From NCBI GenBank assembly GCA_017883215.1, contig JADGOA010000124.1, forward strand, positions 1 through 9,588: a DNA stretch of 9,588 bases, written 5' to 3'. The position numbers and the translations under genes were made by a program. The DNA is from Thermoanaerobaculia bacterium (GTDB lineage Bacteria; Acidobacteriota; Thermoanaerobaculia; Gp7-AA8). The notes below the pieces were generated by a model. The model was not told the DNA's origin and searched no databases. It was given only the letters and a program-made list of their open reading frames with translations. Below are positions 1 through 5,479 of this stretch, one piece after another. Numbering within the stretch: the stretch's first letter is position 1; the number at the start of each line of letters is the position of its first letter.

Positions 1-134
1 GCGGCGAGGAATCCCCCGCCACCCCGGGAGTGCGGGGGATCCCTCGCTGTCCTTCGCCGCTCCGCGGCTTCGGCAGCTCGGGATGACAGACTTGGCGCGC
101 GTGTCATCAGAAGCGTGAGCGAGGGATCTGGACG
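1..134. repeat. Intergenic element with nested inverted repeats
   Basis: This stretch has no convincing gene but is full of self-complementary DNA. ATCCCCCGC (11-19) pairs exactly with GCGGGGGAT (32-40). GATCCCTCGCT (38-48) pairs exactly with AGCGAGGGATC (118-128). Inside that outer stem are GCCGC/GCGGC (56-60 with 64-68) and GATGACA/TGTCATC (82-88 with 102-108). The layout is that of a multi-arm or cloverleaf-like repeat. GCGAGGAATCC at 4-14 resembles the 119-128 arm in direct orientation, so the window may begin inside a longer or tandem copy. No T-tract follows the stems, so an intrinsic terminator is unlikely. A dispersed palindromic intergenic repeat is my inference; copy number cannot be judged from this window. 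Confidence 0.6.
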
Positions 135-216
135 ATGGGCGGCGCGCAGACCGTGCTGCAACCGCCCGTGCGCTACTCGATGTTTTGTAGTCTCGACGTG
201 ACCACGTATGCGTTTA

Positions 217-248
217 CTCGCGACCTCGCGACCTCGCGACCTCGTAAC
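217..248. repeat. 8-bp tandem repeat, four units
   Basis: CTCGCGAC occurs three times exactly (217-224, 225-232, 233-240) and a fourth time as CTCGTAAC (241-248). The array ends 6 bp before the chosen ATG of the DUF309 gene at 255. It has no spacers, so it is not a CRISPR. It looks like a replication-slippage microsatellite of the kind found in intergenic DNA. Its closeness to the start codon means that changes in copy number could alter the 5' untranslated region. Confidence 0.75.
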
Positions 249-254
249 CCAGTA

Positions 255-689
255 ATGCCCACCCACCCCACCGCCCCCAAACCCGCATTCTCCAGCGCAT
301 TCCTGCGCGGCATCGCGCATTTCAACGCGCAGCAGTTCTGGGAAGCGCATGAAGCGTGGGAGGAGCTGTGGCTCGCGTCCGAATCCGACCTCGTCGAGTT
401 TCTGCAGGGGATGATTCAGCTCGCGGCCGCCTATCACCACGTGCAGCGCGGCACGCTGCGGGGGGCGGTGCGGCTGTTCGACGCCTCCCTGCGGCGGCTC
501 GATCCTTTTCCGCTCCGATTCTGCGAGATCGACCGCTCGCGTGCGGACGAGGCCGCACGCAGGCACCGGTCGTGGGCGGCCGGCCAGATCGCCGGGGAGG
601 GCGCCGATTCACTCGCCATCTCGGAATATCCTGCGCTGGAGCTCTTGACAAGGAGTGAAGAGTTCGTTCCCCCTCGAAACCCCTGGTGA
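255..689 (+). CDS. DUF309 family protein
   Basis: This is a 144-residue soluble protein of the DUF309 family, small all-helical proteins of unproven biochemical role. The family signature is clear: residues 23-40 contain FNAQQFWEAHEAWEELWL, with the conserved E30-A-H32-E33 and W35-E36. It is followed by FLQGMIQLAAAYHH (49-62), the second conserved helix, and a typical GA-x-L-F segment near 70-76. The clustered His/Glu residues suggest metal binding, but that is inference. I start at ATG 255 because homology begins soon after it and the upstream in-frame extension (possible starts at 135 and 180) would be translated through the 8-bp tandem repeat. No good Shine-Dalgarno precedes 255, so the start is uncertain. 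The next gene lies 78 nt downstream on the same strand, behind its own possible -10 box. No functional link between the two is evident. Confidence 0.85.
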   Translation: MPTHPTAPKPAFSSAFLRGIAHFNAQQFWEAHEAWEELWLASESDLVEFLQGMIQLAAAYHHVQRGTLRGAVRLFDASLRRLDPFPLRFCEIDRSRADEAARRHRSWAAGQIAGEGADSLAISEYPALELLTRSEEFVPPRNPW

Positions 690-719
690 TTTTCCGATGC
701 ACGCGTCGTGGATCAACGA

Positions 720-725
720 TACAAT
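720..725 (+). promoter_or_regulatory. Possible -10 box (TACAAT) before the siroheme decarboxylase gene
   Basis: TACAAT at 720-725 matches the sigma-70 -10 consensus at five of six positions. It would place transcription start near 732, leaving a leader of about 36 nt that contains the GAGG ribosome binding site at 757-760. No clear -35 hexamer lies 16-18 bp upstream. If it is real, the upstream GTG at 708 is not transcribed, which supports the ATG at 768 as start. Confidence 0.35.
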
Positions 726-767
726 TCGGATACCCCATCGACACCTCACCGTCTTCGAGGAATCCAT

Positions 768-1778
768 ATGCAGGACATCGATCAGCGTGACCGCGAGCTG
801 TTGAACGCTCTGCAGGGCGAGATTCCCCTGGCATCGACTCCCTTCGCCATCCTTGGACAGGCCATAGACATGTCCGAGAAGGAAGTCATCAAACGCACCG
901 AGCGCCTGAAGCGAGAGGGCCTCGTTCGGCTCATCGCGGGGCAGTTCGACATGCACGCGCTCGGCTACCGCTCCTCTCTGGTGGCGGCGCGTGTGGCGCC
1001 CGATCACATCGACGAGGCCGCGGCCGTCGTGAACGCCCATCCCGGCGTCACTCAGAACTACCGCCGCAACCACGATTTCAACCTCTGGTTCACGATCGCG
1101 GTCGCTCCTTCGTCGAAGCTCGGTCTCGAAAAGACGATCGAGATCCTGGGCGACGAAGCGGACTGCGAAGTGGTGCGGGCGCTGCCGACAGTGAAGGCAT
1201 TCAAATCGAGCAGCGGTGACCTTTCGGGAGAGGCGACTGCGGCCGCGCCACCGCTGACCCACCCCGAAATCGATTGCGTGCGGCTTCTGCAGCGCGATCT
1301 GCCGCTGCAGCCGCGGCCGTTCGATGTGCTGGCTCGCGCCAGCGGCATGGGGGCGGACGAGATCATCTCCATCGGCAGGTCGCTGCTGAAGCGCGGCTCC
1401 ATGCGTCGCTTCGGTGCTCTGATTCAGCAGCGGAAGCCGGGGTTCTCCGCCAGCGCCATGGGTGTGTGGATCGTGCCGCCGGAAAAGGCAGACGAATTCG
1501 GCGTGAAGATGTCGCAGAACCGCGCCGTCTCGCACTGCTACCTCCGCCCCGTTTACGATGACTGGCCGTACAACCTCTACACGATCGTCCACGGTCGGTC
1601 CATCGACGAGTGCGAGTCGATCATCGATGATCTCGCCATCGACATAGGACTCGAGGAGAAGCGCGCGTTGTATCCGACCAAGGAGTACAAGAAGGCGCGG
1701 ATCAGCTTCTTCTCGCCCGAGGCCGAGGAGTGGGAAGCATCGCGCGGCGGCACCCACGCAGCCAGCGCCGCTTCCTGA
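768..1778 (+). CDS. ahbAB: Siroheme decarboxylase, fused AhbA/AhbB-like (Lrp/AsnC fold)
   Basis: This 336-residue protein has two tandem halves (about 1-150 and 164-325), each an Lrp/AsnC-type winged helix followed by a ferredoxin-like domain. It matches the siroheme decarboxylases AhbA/AhbB and NirD/L/G/H. These remove the acetate carboxyls at C12 and C18 of siroheme to give didecarboxysiroheme, in the alternative heme or heme d1 pathways. Family hallmarks are visible: YRRNHDFNLWFT at 98-109 in the first half; RRFGALI (213-219), HCYLRP (256-261) and WPYNLYTIVHG (266-276) in the second. Separate proteins form a heterodimer; here both lie on one chain, as in some NirDL-type proteins. The ATG at 768 follows GAGG with 7 nt spacing and is preferred to GTG 708. 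Automatic pipelines often call such genes Lrp/AsnC regulators; the motifs favour the enzyme. No other heme gene is in view, so AhbAB versus NirDL cannot be settled. Confidence 0.85.
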   Translation: MQDIDQRDRELLNALQGEIPLASTPFAILGQAIDMSEKEVIKRTERLKREGLVRLIAGQFDMHALGYRSSLVAARVAPDHIDEAAAVVNAHPGVTQNYRRNHDFNLWFTIAVAPSSKLGLEKTIEILGDEADCEVVRALPTVKAFKSSSGDLSGEATAAAPPLTHPEIDCVRLLQRDLPLQPRPFDVLARASGMGADEIISIGRSLLKRGSMRRFGALIQQRKPGFSASAMGVWIVPPEKADEFGVKMSQNRAVSHCYLRPVYDDWPYNLYTIVHGRSIDECESIIDDLAIDIGLEEKRALYPTKEYKKARISFFSPEAEEWEASRGGTHAASAAS

Positions 1779-1938
1779 GCCCGACCCGCCGCCCCTGAGC
1801 GGCACCGCCGCGACGGCAGAAGTTTTTGACATCACGCGGATATCGCTCGTGTTGCCAAAATTCTGACGGGAAACCGCTTAGCAGCCAGGCGCGACTCGGA
1901 ACGAACATCGAATTCACGCTCCTCCCAATGGAGGCATC
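1779..1938. other. Short intergenic gap, nothing recognised
   Basis: These 160 nt separate the siroheme decarboxylase gene from the small ORF. A perfect -35-like TTGACA lies at 1826-1831 but has no matching -10 box at 16-18 bp. The rest is less GC-rich than the flanking genes (AAAATTCTGACGGGAAACC region at 1857-1875). I see no terminator with a T-tract and no RNA gene. A promoter for the small ORF here is plausible but unproven. Confidence 0.4.
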
Positions 1939-2076
1939 GTGAAGGATTCACCCGAGCTCGACTTCATCGTGGAGTCCCTCGCCGAAGAGCGCGAGTATCC
2001 AAACGCGCAGCTGACGGGATGGGAGACGATCGTCTTCGAGCTCCAGGAGGACGAGGAGCCGCTGCCGTCGCGGTAA
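1939..2076 (+). CDS. Small acidic hypothetical protein (45 aa)
   Basis: This short reading frame starts with GTG at 1939 and ends with TAA at 2074-2076. A full GGAGG ribosome binding site lies at 1930-1934, four bases before the start. Nearly every codon ends in G or C, matching the real genes around it, and only a handful end in A or T. The 45-residue product begins MKDSPELDFIVESLAEEREY and ends in a strongly acidic stretch around ELQEDEEPLPSR. It has one Trp, no Cys, no membrane segment and no recognisable domain. An ATG at 1928 opens only a four-codon frame ending at 1940-1942, overlapping this start. I do not recognise the family and propose no function. The good ribosome site and codon pattern make a real gene likely. 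Confidence 0.55.
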   Translation: MKDSPELDFIVESLAEEREYPNAQLTGWETIVFELQEDEEPLPSR

Positions 2077-2098
2077 GCGCTACACGCGTGGTGGCCGA

Positions 2099-2150
2099 GT
2101 CACCGGGTCGCCAGGTCACCATGGCGACTTGGTGACCCGGTGACCCGGTC
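2099..2150. repeat. Palindromic intergenic repeat, copy 1
   Basis: An imperfect palindrome of 46 bp (2099-2144) is centred on CCATGG (2119-2124). The outer arms GTCACCGGGT (2099-2108) and ACCCGGTGAC (2135-2144) are exactly complementary; the inner part pairs with a few mismatches and G-T wobbles. The unit is built from variants of GGTCACC/GGTGACC, and another GTGACCCGGT follows at 2141-2150. It sits between the convergent ends of the small ORF (2076) and the CDGSH gene (2160). A related copy in the same orientation is at 3468-3519. No T-tract follows on either strand, so it would not be a classical terminator, although a bidirectional mRNA-end structure is possible. Confidence 0.75.
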
Positions 2151-2159
2151 AGACGCTCC

Positions 2160-2375
2160 CTACTTCTGCTCGTCCGCCTTTTCCACTGCTGCTGTCGCAG
2201 CTTGAAAGCCGATCTTCGAATGAGTGCCGTCGCAGAACGGCTTGGTCGTCGATCCGCCGCAACGGCAGAGTGCCGCCTTTTTCACCGCGACCTCGTTGCC
2301 GTTCATGTCGGTGAGTCTGAATTCCCCGTCGACGATGTACGGCCCGTTGTCTCGAATCTTGATGGTGATGGCCAT
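2160..2375 (-). CDS. CDGSH-type [2Fe-2S] iron-sulfur protein
   Basis: This 71-residue protein carries one complete CDGSH motif: C37-R-C39, then S42, P46, C48-D-G-T-H52. That is the C-x-C-x8-C-x3-H ligand set which binds a redox-active [2Fe-2S] cluster through three Cys and one His (mitoNEET-like family). The N-terminal 35 residues form the short strand-rich lead-in usual in bacterial single-domain members, and there is no membrane anchor or signal peptide, so it should be cytoplasmic. The ATG (complement of 2373-2375) follows AGGGG on the minus strand with suitable spacing. The gene begins 10 nt after the stop of the membrane protein upstream, so the two are likely co-transcribed. Electron or cluster transfer is the family's general role; the partner here is unknown. 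The last 15 residues are Ala/Glu/Lys-rich and probably disordered. Confidence 0.93.
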   Translation of the reverse strand: MAITIKIRDNGPYIVDGEFRLTDMNGNEVAVKKAALCRCGGSTTKPFCDGTHSKIGFQAATAAVEKADEQK

Positions 2376-2385
2376 GAACGATCCC

Positions 2386-2751
2386 CTAGAAAATCGGATT
2401 CTCTGCGTAATGGTGCAAGTGCATCTGATAGGTGTAGCCGGGGAAGACGATCGGGACGGTGTAATCGACGGTGATGCGCATCAGATTGGCGTTCCGATCG
2501 ATCTGAATGCTGTCGTCGCTGACCGGCAGCCCCTGATGGGCTGCCTCGTCGAGGATGGCTTTGCGAATGCGCTCGTCGCTGTGCGTACCAGCTGATTTGG
2601 ACTCGTCGGCGACGACGGCGCGGACTTCCGCAGCCTTCACTTTCACGGGGATGATCTTGAACGCGATGAAGCCGACGACGATCAATAACACGACGCCGAC
2701 CAGGCACCCGCCCCGCCCTTCACCTGCTTCCGTACGATTTCGACGACGCAT
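2386..2751 (-). CDS. DUF4845-like single-pass membrane protein
   Basis: This is a 121-residue protein with a basic N-terminus (MRRRNR), one membrane helix at about 15-33 (GCLVGVVLLIVVGFIAFKI) and a soluble domain of about 85 residues outside the membrane. The domain has a helix (about 55-72) followed by strands around IQIDRNANLMRITVDYTVP (82-100). This order, and the P-V-K-V-K segment just after the helix, resembles DUF4845 proteins, a family of unknown function. In many Proteobacteria DUF4845 lies directly after lepB, and here too the protein follows lepB (53 nt gap), which supports the match. The start is ATG 2751 because GGAGGG stands just upstream on the minus strand; the longer frame to 2913 would overlap lepB. 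No function is assigned. Confidence 0.7.
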   Translation of the reverse strand: MRRRNRTEAGEGRGGCLVGVVLLIVVGFIAFKIIPVKVKAAEVRAVVADESKSAGTHSDERIRKAILDEAAHQGLPVSDDSIQIDRNANLMRITVDYTVPIVFPGYTYQMHLHHYAENPIF

Positions 2752-2804
2752 GTCACCCTCCACGCGATGAGAGTAGAGAAACCGCTCTGGCGAGTCAACG
2801 AAGG

Positions 2805-3392
2805 TCAGTCGATCGGGAGAAAAAACCGGAGCTGCTCGCGGCGCAGCCCATTGCGCCACGAATTCCCCGTCGAGGCAAACGCGGCAGGAGCCAAAGTGCC
2901 TCGCGCCGACCACAGCACCATCCGTGCGCGGCCGACGATCAGGCGTCCTGGAAGCACGCCCCAGCTGCGGCTGTCGAAGGATGAGGGCCGGTTGTCGCCC
3001 ATCACGAAGTAACAGTCGTGCGGCACGATCTGCGGTTCGATATTTCCTGTCGCGGCCGGCACCGCGACATACGGCTCGGCCAGGGCATGGCCGCCGACGG
3101 TGACGCGGCCCAGCCGGTCGCCGATGAGCTCGCCCGGCACGGCGATGACCCGCTTGACGAGAAACTGCGACGGCCGGGCCGGCGAGCGAAACACCACGAC
3201 CTCGCCGCGCTTCGGGCTGGCGCCGCGCCAGTACGGCGTCACGGCGATCCGGTCGCCGACCTGAAGCGTCGGCTCCATCGAGCGGGAGGGGATCGAGTAA
3301 ACGCGAACCATCGACCGCACGCCGAACGCCAGGACGATGGCCACCGCCAACGGCTCGACCAGCAGACGCAGGATGGCGCGTTTACGCAGCAT
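2805..3392 (-). CDS. lepB: Signal peptidase I
   Basis: This 195-residue enzyme is type I signal peptidase, which cleaves signal peptides from exported proteins on the outer face of the inner membrane. An N-terminal membrane anchor spans about 10-27. The catalytic serine S38 lies in SRSMEPTL (36-43). The general-base lysine K80 lies in FLVKRVIAVPGE (77-88). The conserved C-terminal box is GDNRPSSFDSRSWG, followed by LPGRLIVGRA. All catalytic boxes are intact. It is short compared with E. coli LepB (324 residues) but usual for compact one-anchor members. The ATG at 3392 has no obvious Shine-Dalgarno, yet the anchor begins right after it, so the start fits. It heads a minus-strand run with the DUF4845-like and CDGSH genes. 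The palindromic repeat at 3468-3519 separates it from the cyclase gene upstream. Confidence 0.95.
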   Translation of the reverse strand: MLRKRAILRLLVEPLAVAIVLAFGVRSMVRVYSIPSRSMEPTLQVGDRIAVTPYWRGASPKRGEVVVFRSPARPSQFLVKRVIAVPGELIGDRLGRVTVGGHALAEPYVAVPAATGNIEPQIVPHDCYFVMGDNRPSSFDSRSWGVLPGRLIVGRARMVLWSARGTLAPAAFASTGNSWRNGLRREQLRFFLPID

Positions 3393-3467
3393 TCGTCGGA
3401 GAGAAACGGACTGCGGTCGTCGAAAGTTCCGTCAGTTGAGTGCGCTGGGGCTTTCGTTGGTCGCCCG

Positions 3468-3519
3468 GTCGCCCGGTCACCAGGTTGCCATGGCGACCCA
3501 GTGACCCGGTGACCCGGGA
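3468..3519. repeat. Palindromic intergenic repeat, copy 2
   Basis: Aligned without gaps to 2099-2148, positions 3468-3517 match at 42 of 50 bases by my count, in the same orientation. The core 3475-3506 is a 32-bp near-palindrome centred between 3490 and 3491: GGTCAC (3475-3480) with GTGACC (3501-3506), and GGTTGCCA (3483-3490) with TGGCGACC (3491-3498), with one wobble pair and a CA/CA mismatch. A further GGTCGCCC unit precedes it from 3459. The repeat lies between the end of the cyclase gene (3555) and the start of lepB (3392), so like copy 1 it is immediately downstream of a minus-strand gene. Near-duplicate AACTGAGCAACT and AACTCAGCAACC follow at 3520-3547. Confidence 0.75.
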
Positions 3520-3554
3520 AAACTGAGCAACTCCCGAACTCAGCAACCCTCCGC

Positions 3555-5195
3555 CTACTGGGTGGTCGTGGCGTGCAGTGCGTCCGTCGTGCTCCGCGGA
3601 ACCGTGCCGCCGGTGACGGCGAATGCCGGCATCTTCTGCTGCAGACCCTTCAGCGCGAACTCGCCGAGCGGCTCGATGTTGAAGCTGCCGACGGTCCGGT
3701 CGAGCGTGTTCTGGGAGATGACCACCTGGCCCGGCTTGGCCACGCCGCTCTCGAGGCGCGAGGCGATGTTGACCGAGCTGCCGATGGCCGTGTAGTCGAC
3801 GCGCTTCTCGGTCCCGACGTTGCCGACCACGGCCAGACCGCTGTTGATTCCGACGCGGATCTTGACCGACGTGGCGCCGCTGGCGACGCGCTCGTCGTTC
3901 CAGTCGTTGACCAGTCGCTGCAGCATCAGGCCGGCGAGAATGGCACGATCGGCGTGGTCTTCCTGGGGAATGGGCGCGCCGAAGAAGGCCATGACGGCGT
4001 CTCCGATGAACTTGTCGAGCGTTCCGCCGTACGCGAAGATCGACTCCACGGCACAGGAGAAGAAGTGCGACAGGAACTCCGCCACTTCTTCGGGATTCTT
4101 CGTCTCCGATACCGTCGTGAATCCGGAGATGTCGGCGAACAGGATTGAGATCTCCGAACTGCGGATCTCCGCCTCGTCGGCCGAGGCGGCACCTCTGACG
4201 ATCTCGTCGATGACGGCGGGGGAGTGGTAGCGCTCCATCTTCGAGCGGATCTTCCGCTCCTGCTCGATTTTTTCGCCCAGCTGTGCGCGCTCGATCGCCA
4301 CGGCGGCGAAGTTGGCCAGGGCGGTGAGCAGATCGAGGTCTTCTTCCTCGAAGCGGCCGATGTGGATCGGTGAGTCGACCTGAACCGCGCCGATCACGTG
4401 CTGCTTGTTCCAGAGCGGAACGCACATGGCGGAACGGATCCCGTGCATGGCGATCGATTTCCCGCCGAGGAGTCGCGCGTCTTCGAGCGCGTTGGAGGTC
4501 ATCAGCGCAATCTGTTGCTCGGCCACCATCTTCAGGATGGTCCGGGAGATCGGGATGTCCTGCGCGTCCGCTCCATCGGCGAACTTAGTCAACTTGGGGA
4601 TGGGATTCCCTTCCTCATCGAAAAGGATGATGATGCCGCGCTCGACCGGCAGGTATTTGAAGATCATCTCCATGACCGTGCTCAGCATGGAGTTGAGATC
4701 CTCGGTCTGAAGCAGAGCCTTGGCGACCTGCACGAGAACCTGGAAGATCTTTTCGCGGGTGACGGCCGGCTCGGCCTTTCCAGGTTCCAGGGAGGGGCGC
4801 GGCACCTCGGCCATGTCCAGGCCGAATTCGGAGTTGAAATCGGAGATCCGGCGGATGACCGTTCCGGACGGGTTGTCGAACATCGACTCCCCGGAGAAAT
4901 CGACCGACGGCAGCAGCTTGAGGTCGACTTGTACGGAGCCGACCAGGATCTTGTCTCCGGCATTGACCTGCGCCTCGGTGACGAGATTGCCGTTGACCTT
5001 CACGCCGTTCGTCGACTTCAGGTCGATGATCCACCAGTTGTCGTTCCGGAGCTCGAAGCGGGCGTGCTTCCGCGATACCGACGGGTGGTTCAACACCAGA
5101 TCGTTTCCCTCCGTCCGGCCGACCGCCATGTCGCTCTTGAGGTCTGCGACACGCGATACGCCGAGGTCGACGTAGTGGATCTGGAGTTGTTCCAT
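3555..5195 (-). CDS. FHA-GAF class III adenylate cyclase
   Basis: This 546-residue soluble enzyme probably makes cAMP from ATP. An FHA phosphothreonine-binding domain spans about 20-92, with G26-R27, S41-R42-K-H44 and S61-T-N-G64 all present. A GAF sensor domain follows at about 150-302. A short coiled linker (303-322) and the SPAVIDEIV segment lead into the catalytic domain (about 345-500). Both metal aspartates are there: D355 in LFADISGF and D399 in DKFIGDAVMAFFG. K395 and T469 (DYTAIG) occupy the base-recognition positions and indicate adenylate rather than guanylate cyclase. N476 and R480 in VNIASR are the transition-state pair, so it should be active as a homodimer. No membrane segment is seen. 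The start at 5195 sits only 10 nt after a TATAAT box and has no Shine-Dalgarno; the longer frame to 5507 would run through the promoter region. It is divergent from the phosphatase/kinase operon, and its FHA domain suggests control by that kinase. Confidence 0.93.
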   Translation of the reverse strand: MEQLQIHYVDLGVSRVADLKSDMAVGRTEGNDLVLNHPSVSRKHARFELRNDNWWIIDLKSTNGVKVNGNLVTEAQVNAGDKILVGSVQVDLKLLPSVDFSGESMFDNPSGTVIRRISDFNSEFGLDMAEVPRPSLEPGKAEPAVTREKIFQVLVQVAKALLQTEDLNSMLSTVMEMIFKYLPVERGIIILFDEEGNPIPKLTKFADGADAQDIPISRTILKMVAEQQIALMTSNALEDARLLGGKSIAMHGIRSAMCVPLWNKQHVIGAVQVDSPIHIGRFEEEDLDLLTALANFAAVAIERAQLGEKIEQERKIRSKMERYHSPAVIDEIVRGAASADEAEIRSSEISILFADISGFTTVSETKNPEEVAEFLSHFFSCAVESIFAYGGTLDKFIGDAVMAFFGAPIPQEDHADRAILAGLMLQRLVNDWNDERVASGATSVKIRVGINSGLAVVGNVGTEKRVDYTAIGSSVNIASRLESGVAKPGQVVISQNTLDRTVGSFNIEPLGEFALKGLQQKMPAFAVTGGTVPRSTTDALHATTTQ

Positions 5196-5205
5196 TGAGG
5201 TTCGA

Positions 5206-5211
5206 ATTATA
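5206..5211 (-). promoter_or_regulatory. -10 box (TATAAT) of the cyclase gene
   Basis: The minus strand reads TATAAT across 5211-5206, a perfect sigma-70 -10 hexamer. Only 10 nt separate it from the ATG at 5195, so transcription would begin about 2-4 nt before the start codon, giving a leaderless or nearly leaderless mRNA. The region 17 bp upstream (GGCAGC) is a poor -35. The lack of a Shine-Dalgarno before the ATG agrees with leaderless translation. Confidence 0.5.
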
Positions 5212-5414
5212 CCGATTCGACCCGTAGCGCTGCCGGCGCTCCTGCGGAGGGGTGGGCAAACGCTGGTTGTGCAGCGGGACGTCACCTGAGGGCGCGTCGG
5301 TCGATACGGCACAGAGTGGCCGCGATCGCTACCTCGTCTGTATGTTTGACGTCCACTTCGTTGCACATGAGACGGTCCGCAGCCGGTGTGGGGCGGGCCG
5401 GCGCGAGGACGGTC

Positions 5415-5420
5415 TATAAT
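5415..5420 (+). promoter_or_regulatory. -10 box (TATAAT) of the phosphatase-kinase operon
   Basis: TATAAT at 5415-5420 is a perfect -10 hexamer, placing transcription start near 5427 and giving a leader of about 50 nt before ATG 5480. No good -35 is seen at the usual distance (GGCGGG); TTGACG at 5346-5351 is too far away to pair with it. An activator or an alternative promoter type may compensate. It is the best promoter candidate for the four-gene operon. Confidence 0.5.
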
Positions 5421-5479
5421 TGCTGCTTCGATCAGCAGAGCTTCAGCGACTTCGGCGCGCAAATGCGCCTGGAGCCGGT

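Larger units (their letters stand above)
5196..5479. promoter_or_regulatory. Divergent intergenic control region
   Basis: These 284 nt lie between the outward-facing cyclase and phosphatase genes. Each end carries a consensus -10 box pointing at its own gene (5206-5211 on minus, 5415-5420 on plus). Two GACGTC hexamers (about 5279-5284 and 5349-5354) and a GCGATCGC palindrome (about 5322-5330) lie between them. I found no TGTGA-N6-TCACA site that would suggest direct CRP-cAMP feedback. No credible separate gene is present; open frames across it are extensions of the two flanking genes. Confidence 0.6.

Noticed and set aside
217..248. CRISPR-like array
   Set aside because: Units are only 8 bp and directly abut one another with no spacers; no cas gene is nearby.
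135..254. N-terminal extension of the DUF309 gene to 135 or 180
   Set aside because: The added residues show no similarity to the family and are encoded by the tandem repeat; homology begins after the ATG at 255.
645..650. Perfect TTGACA as a promoter -35
   Set aside because: It lies inside the DUF309 coding region and no -10-like hexamer occurs 16-18 bp downstream.
708..767. GTG start at 708 for the siroheme decarboxylase
   Set aside because: ATG 768 has a GAGG ribosome site at proper spacing, and a TACAAT box at 720-725 would lie inside the extended gene.
1826..1831. Perfect TTGACA before the small ORF
   Set aside because: No acceptable -10 box at the right distance, so I do not call a promoter, although weak activity cannot be excluded.
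609..1835. 408-codon minus-strand frame over the siroheme decarboxylase gene
   Set aside because: It is a mirror of the decarboxylase gene with no domain of its own, and it overlaps that gene almost completely.
2099..2150. Intrinsic transcription terminator
   Set aside because: The stem is strong but no T-run follows on either strand; it is better described as a palindromic repeat.
3382..4425. 347-codon minus-strand frame overlapping the cyclase gene in another frame
   Set aside because: The product is an Arg-rich low-complexity sequence, while the overlapping cyclase frame has intact motifs. It also runs through the palindromic repeat.
4398..5198. 266-codon plus-strand frame opposite the cyclase gene
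   Set aside because: Antisense shadow of the FHA-GAF coding region; no family is recognised and it has no suitable ribosome binding site.
5196..5479. CRP-cAMP operator for feedback on the cyclase
   Set aside because: No TGTGA-N6-TCACA-like palindrome was found by eye in this region.
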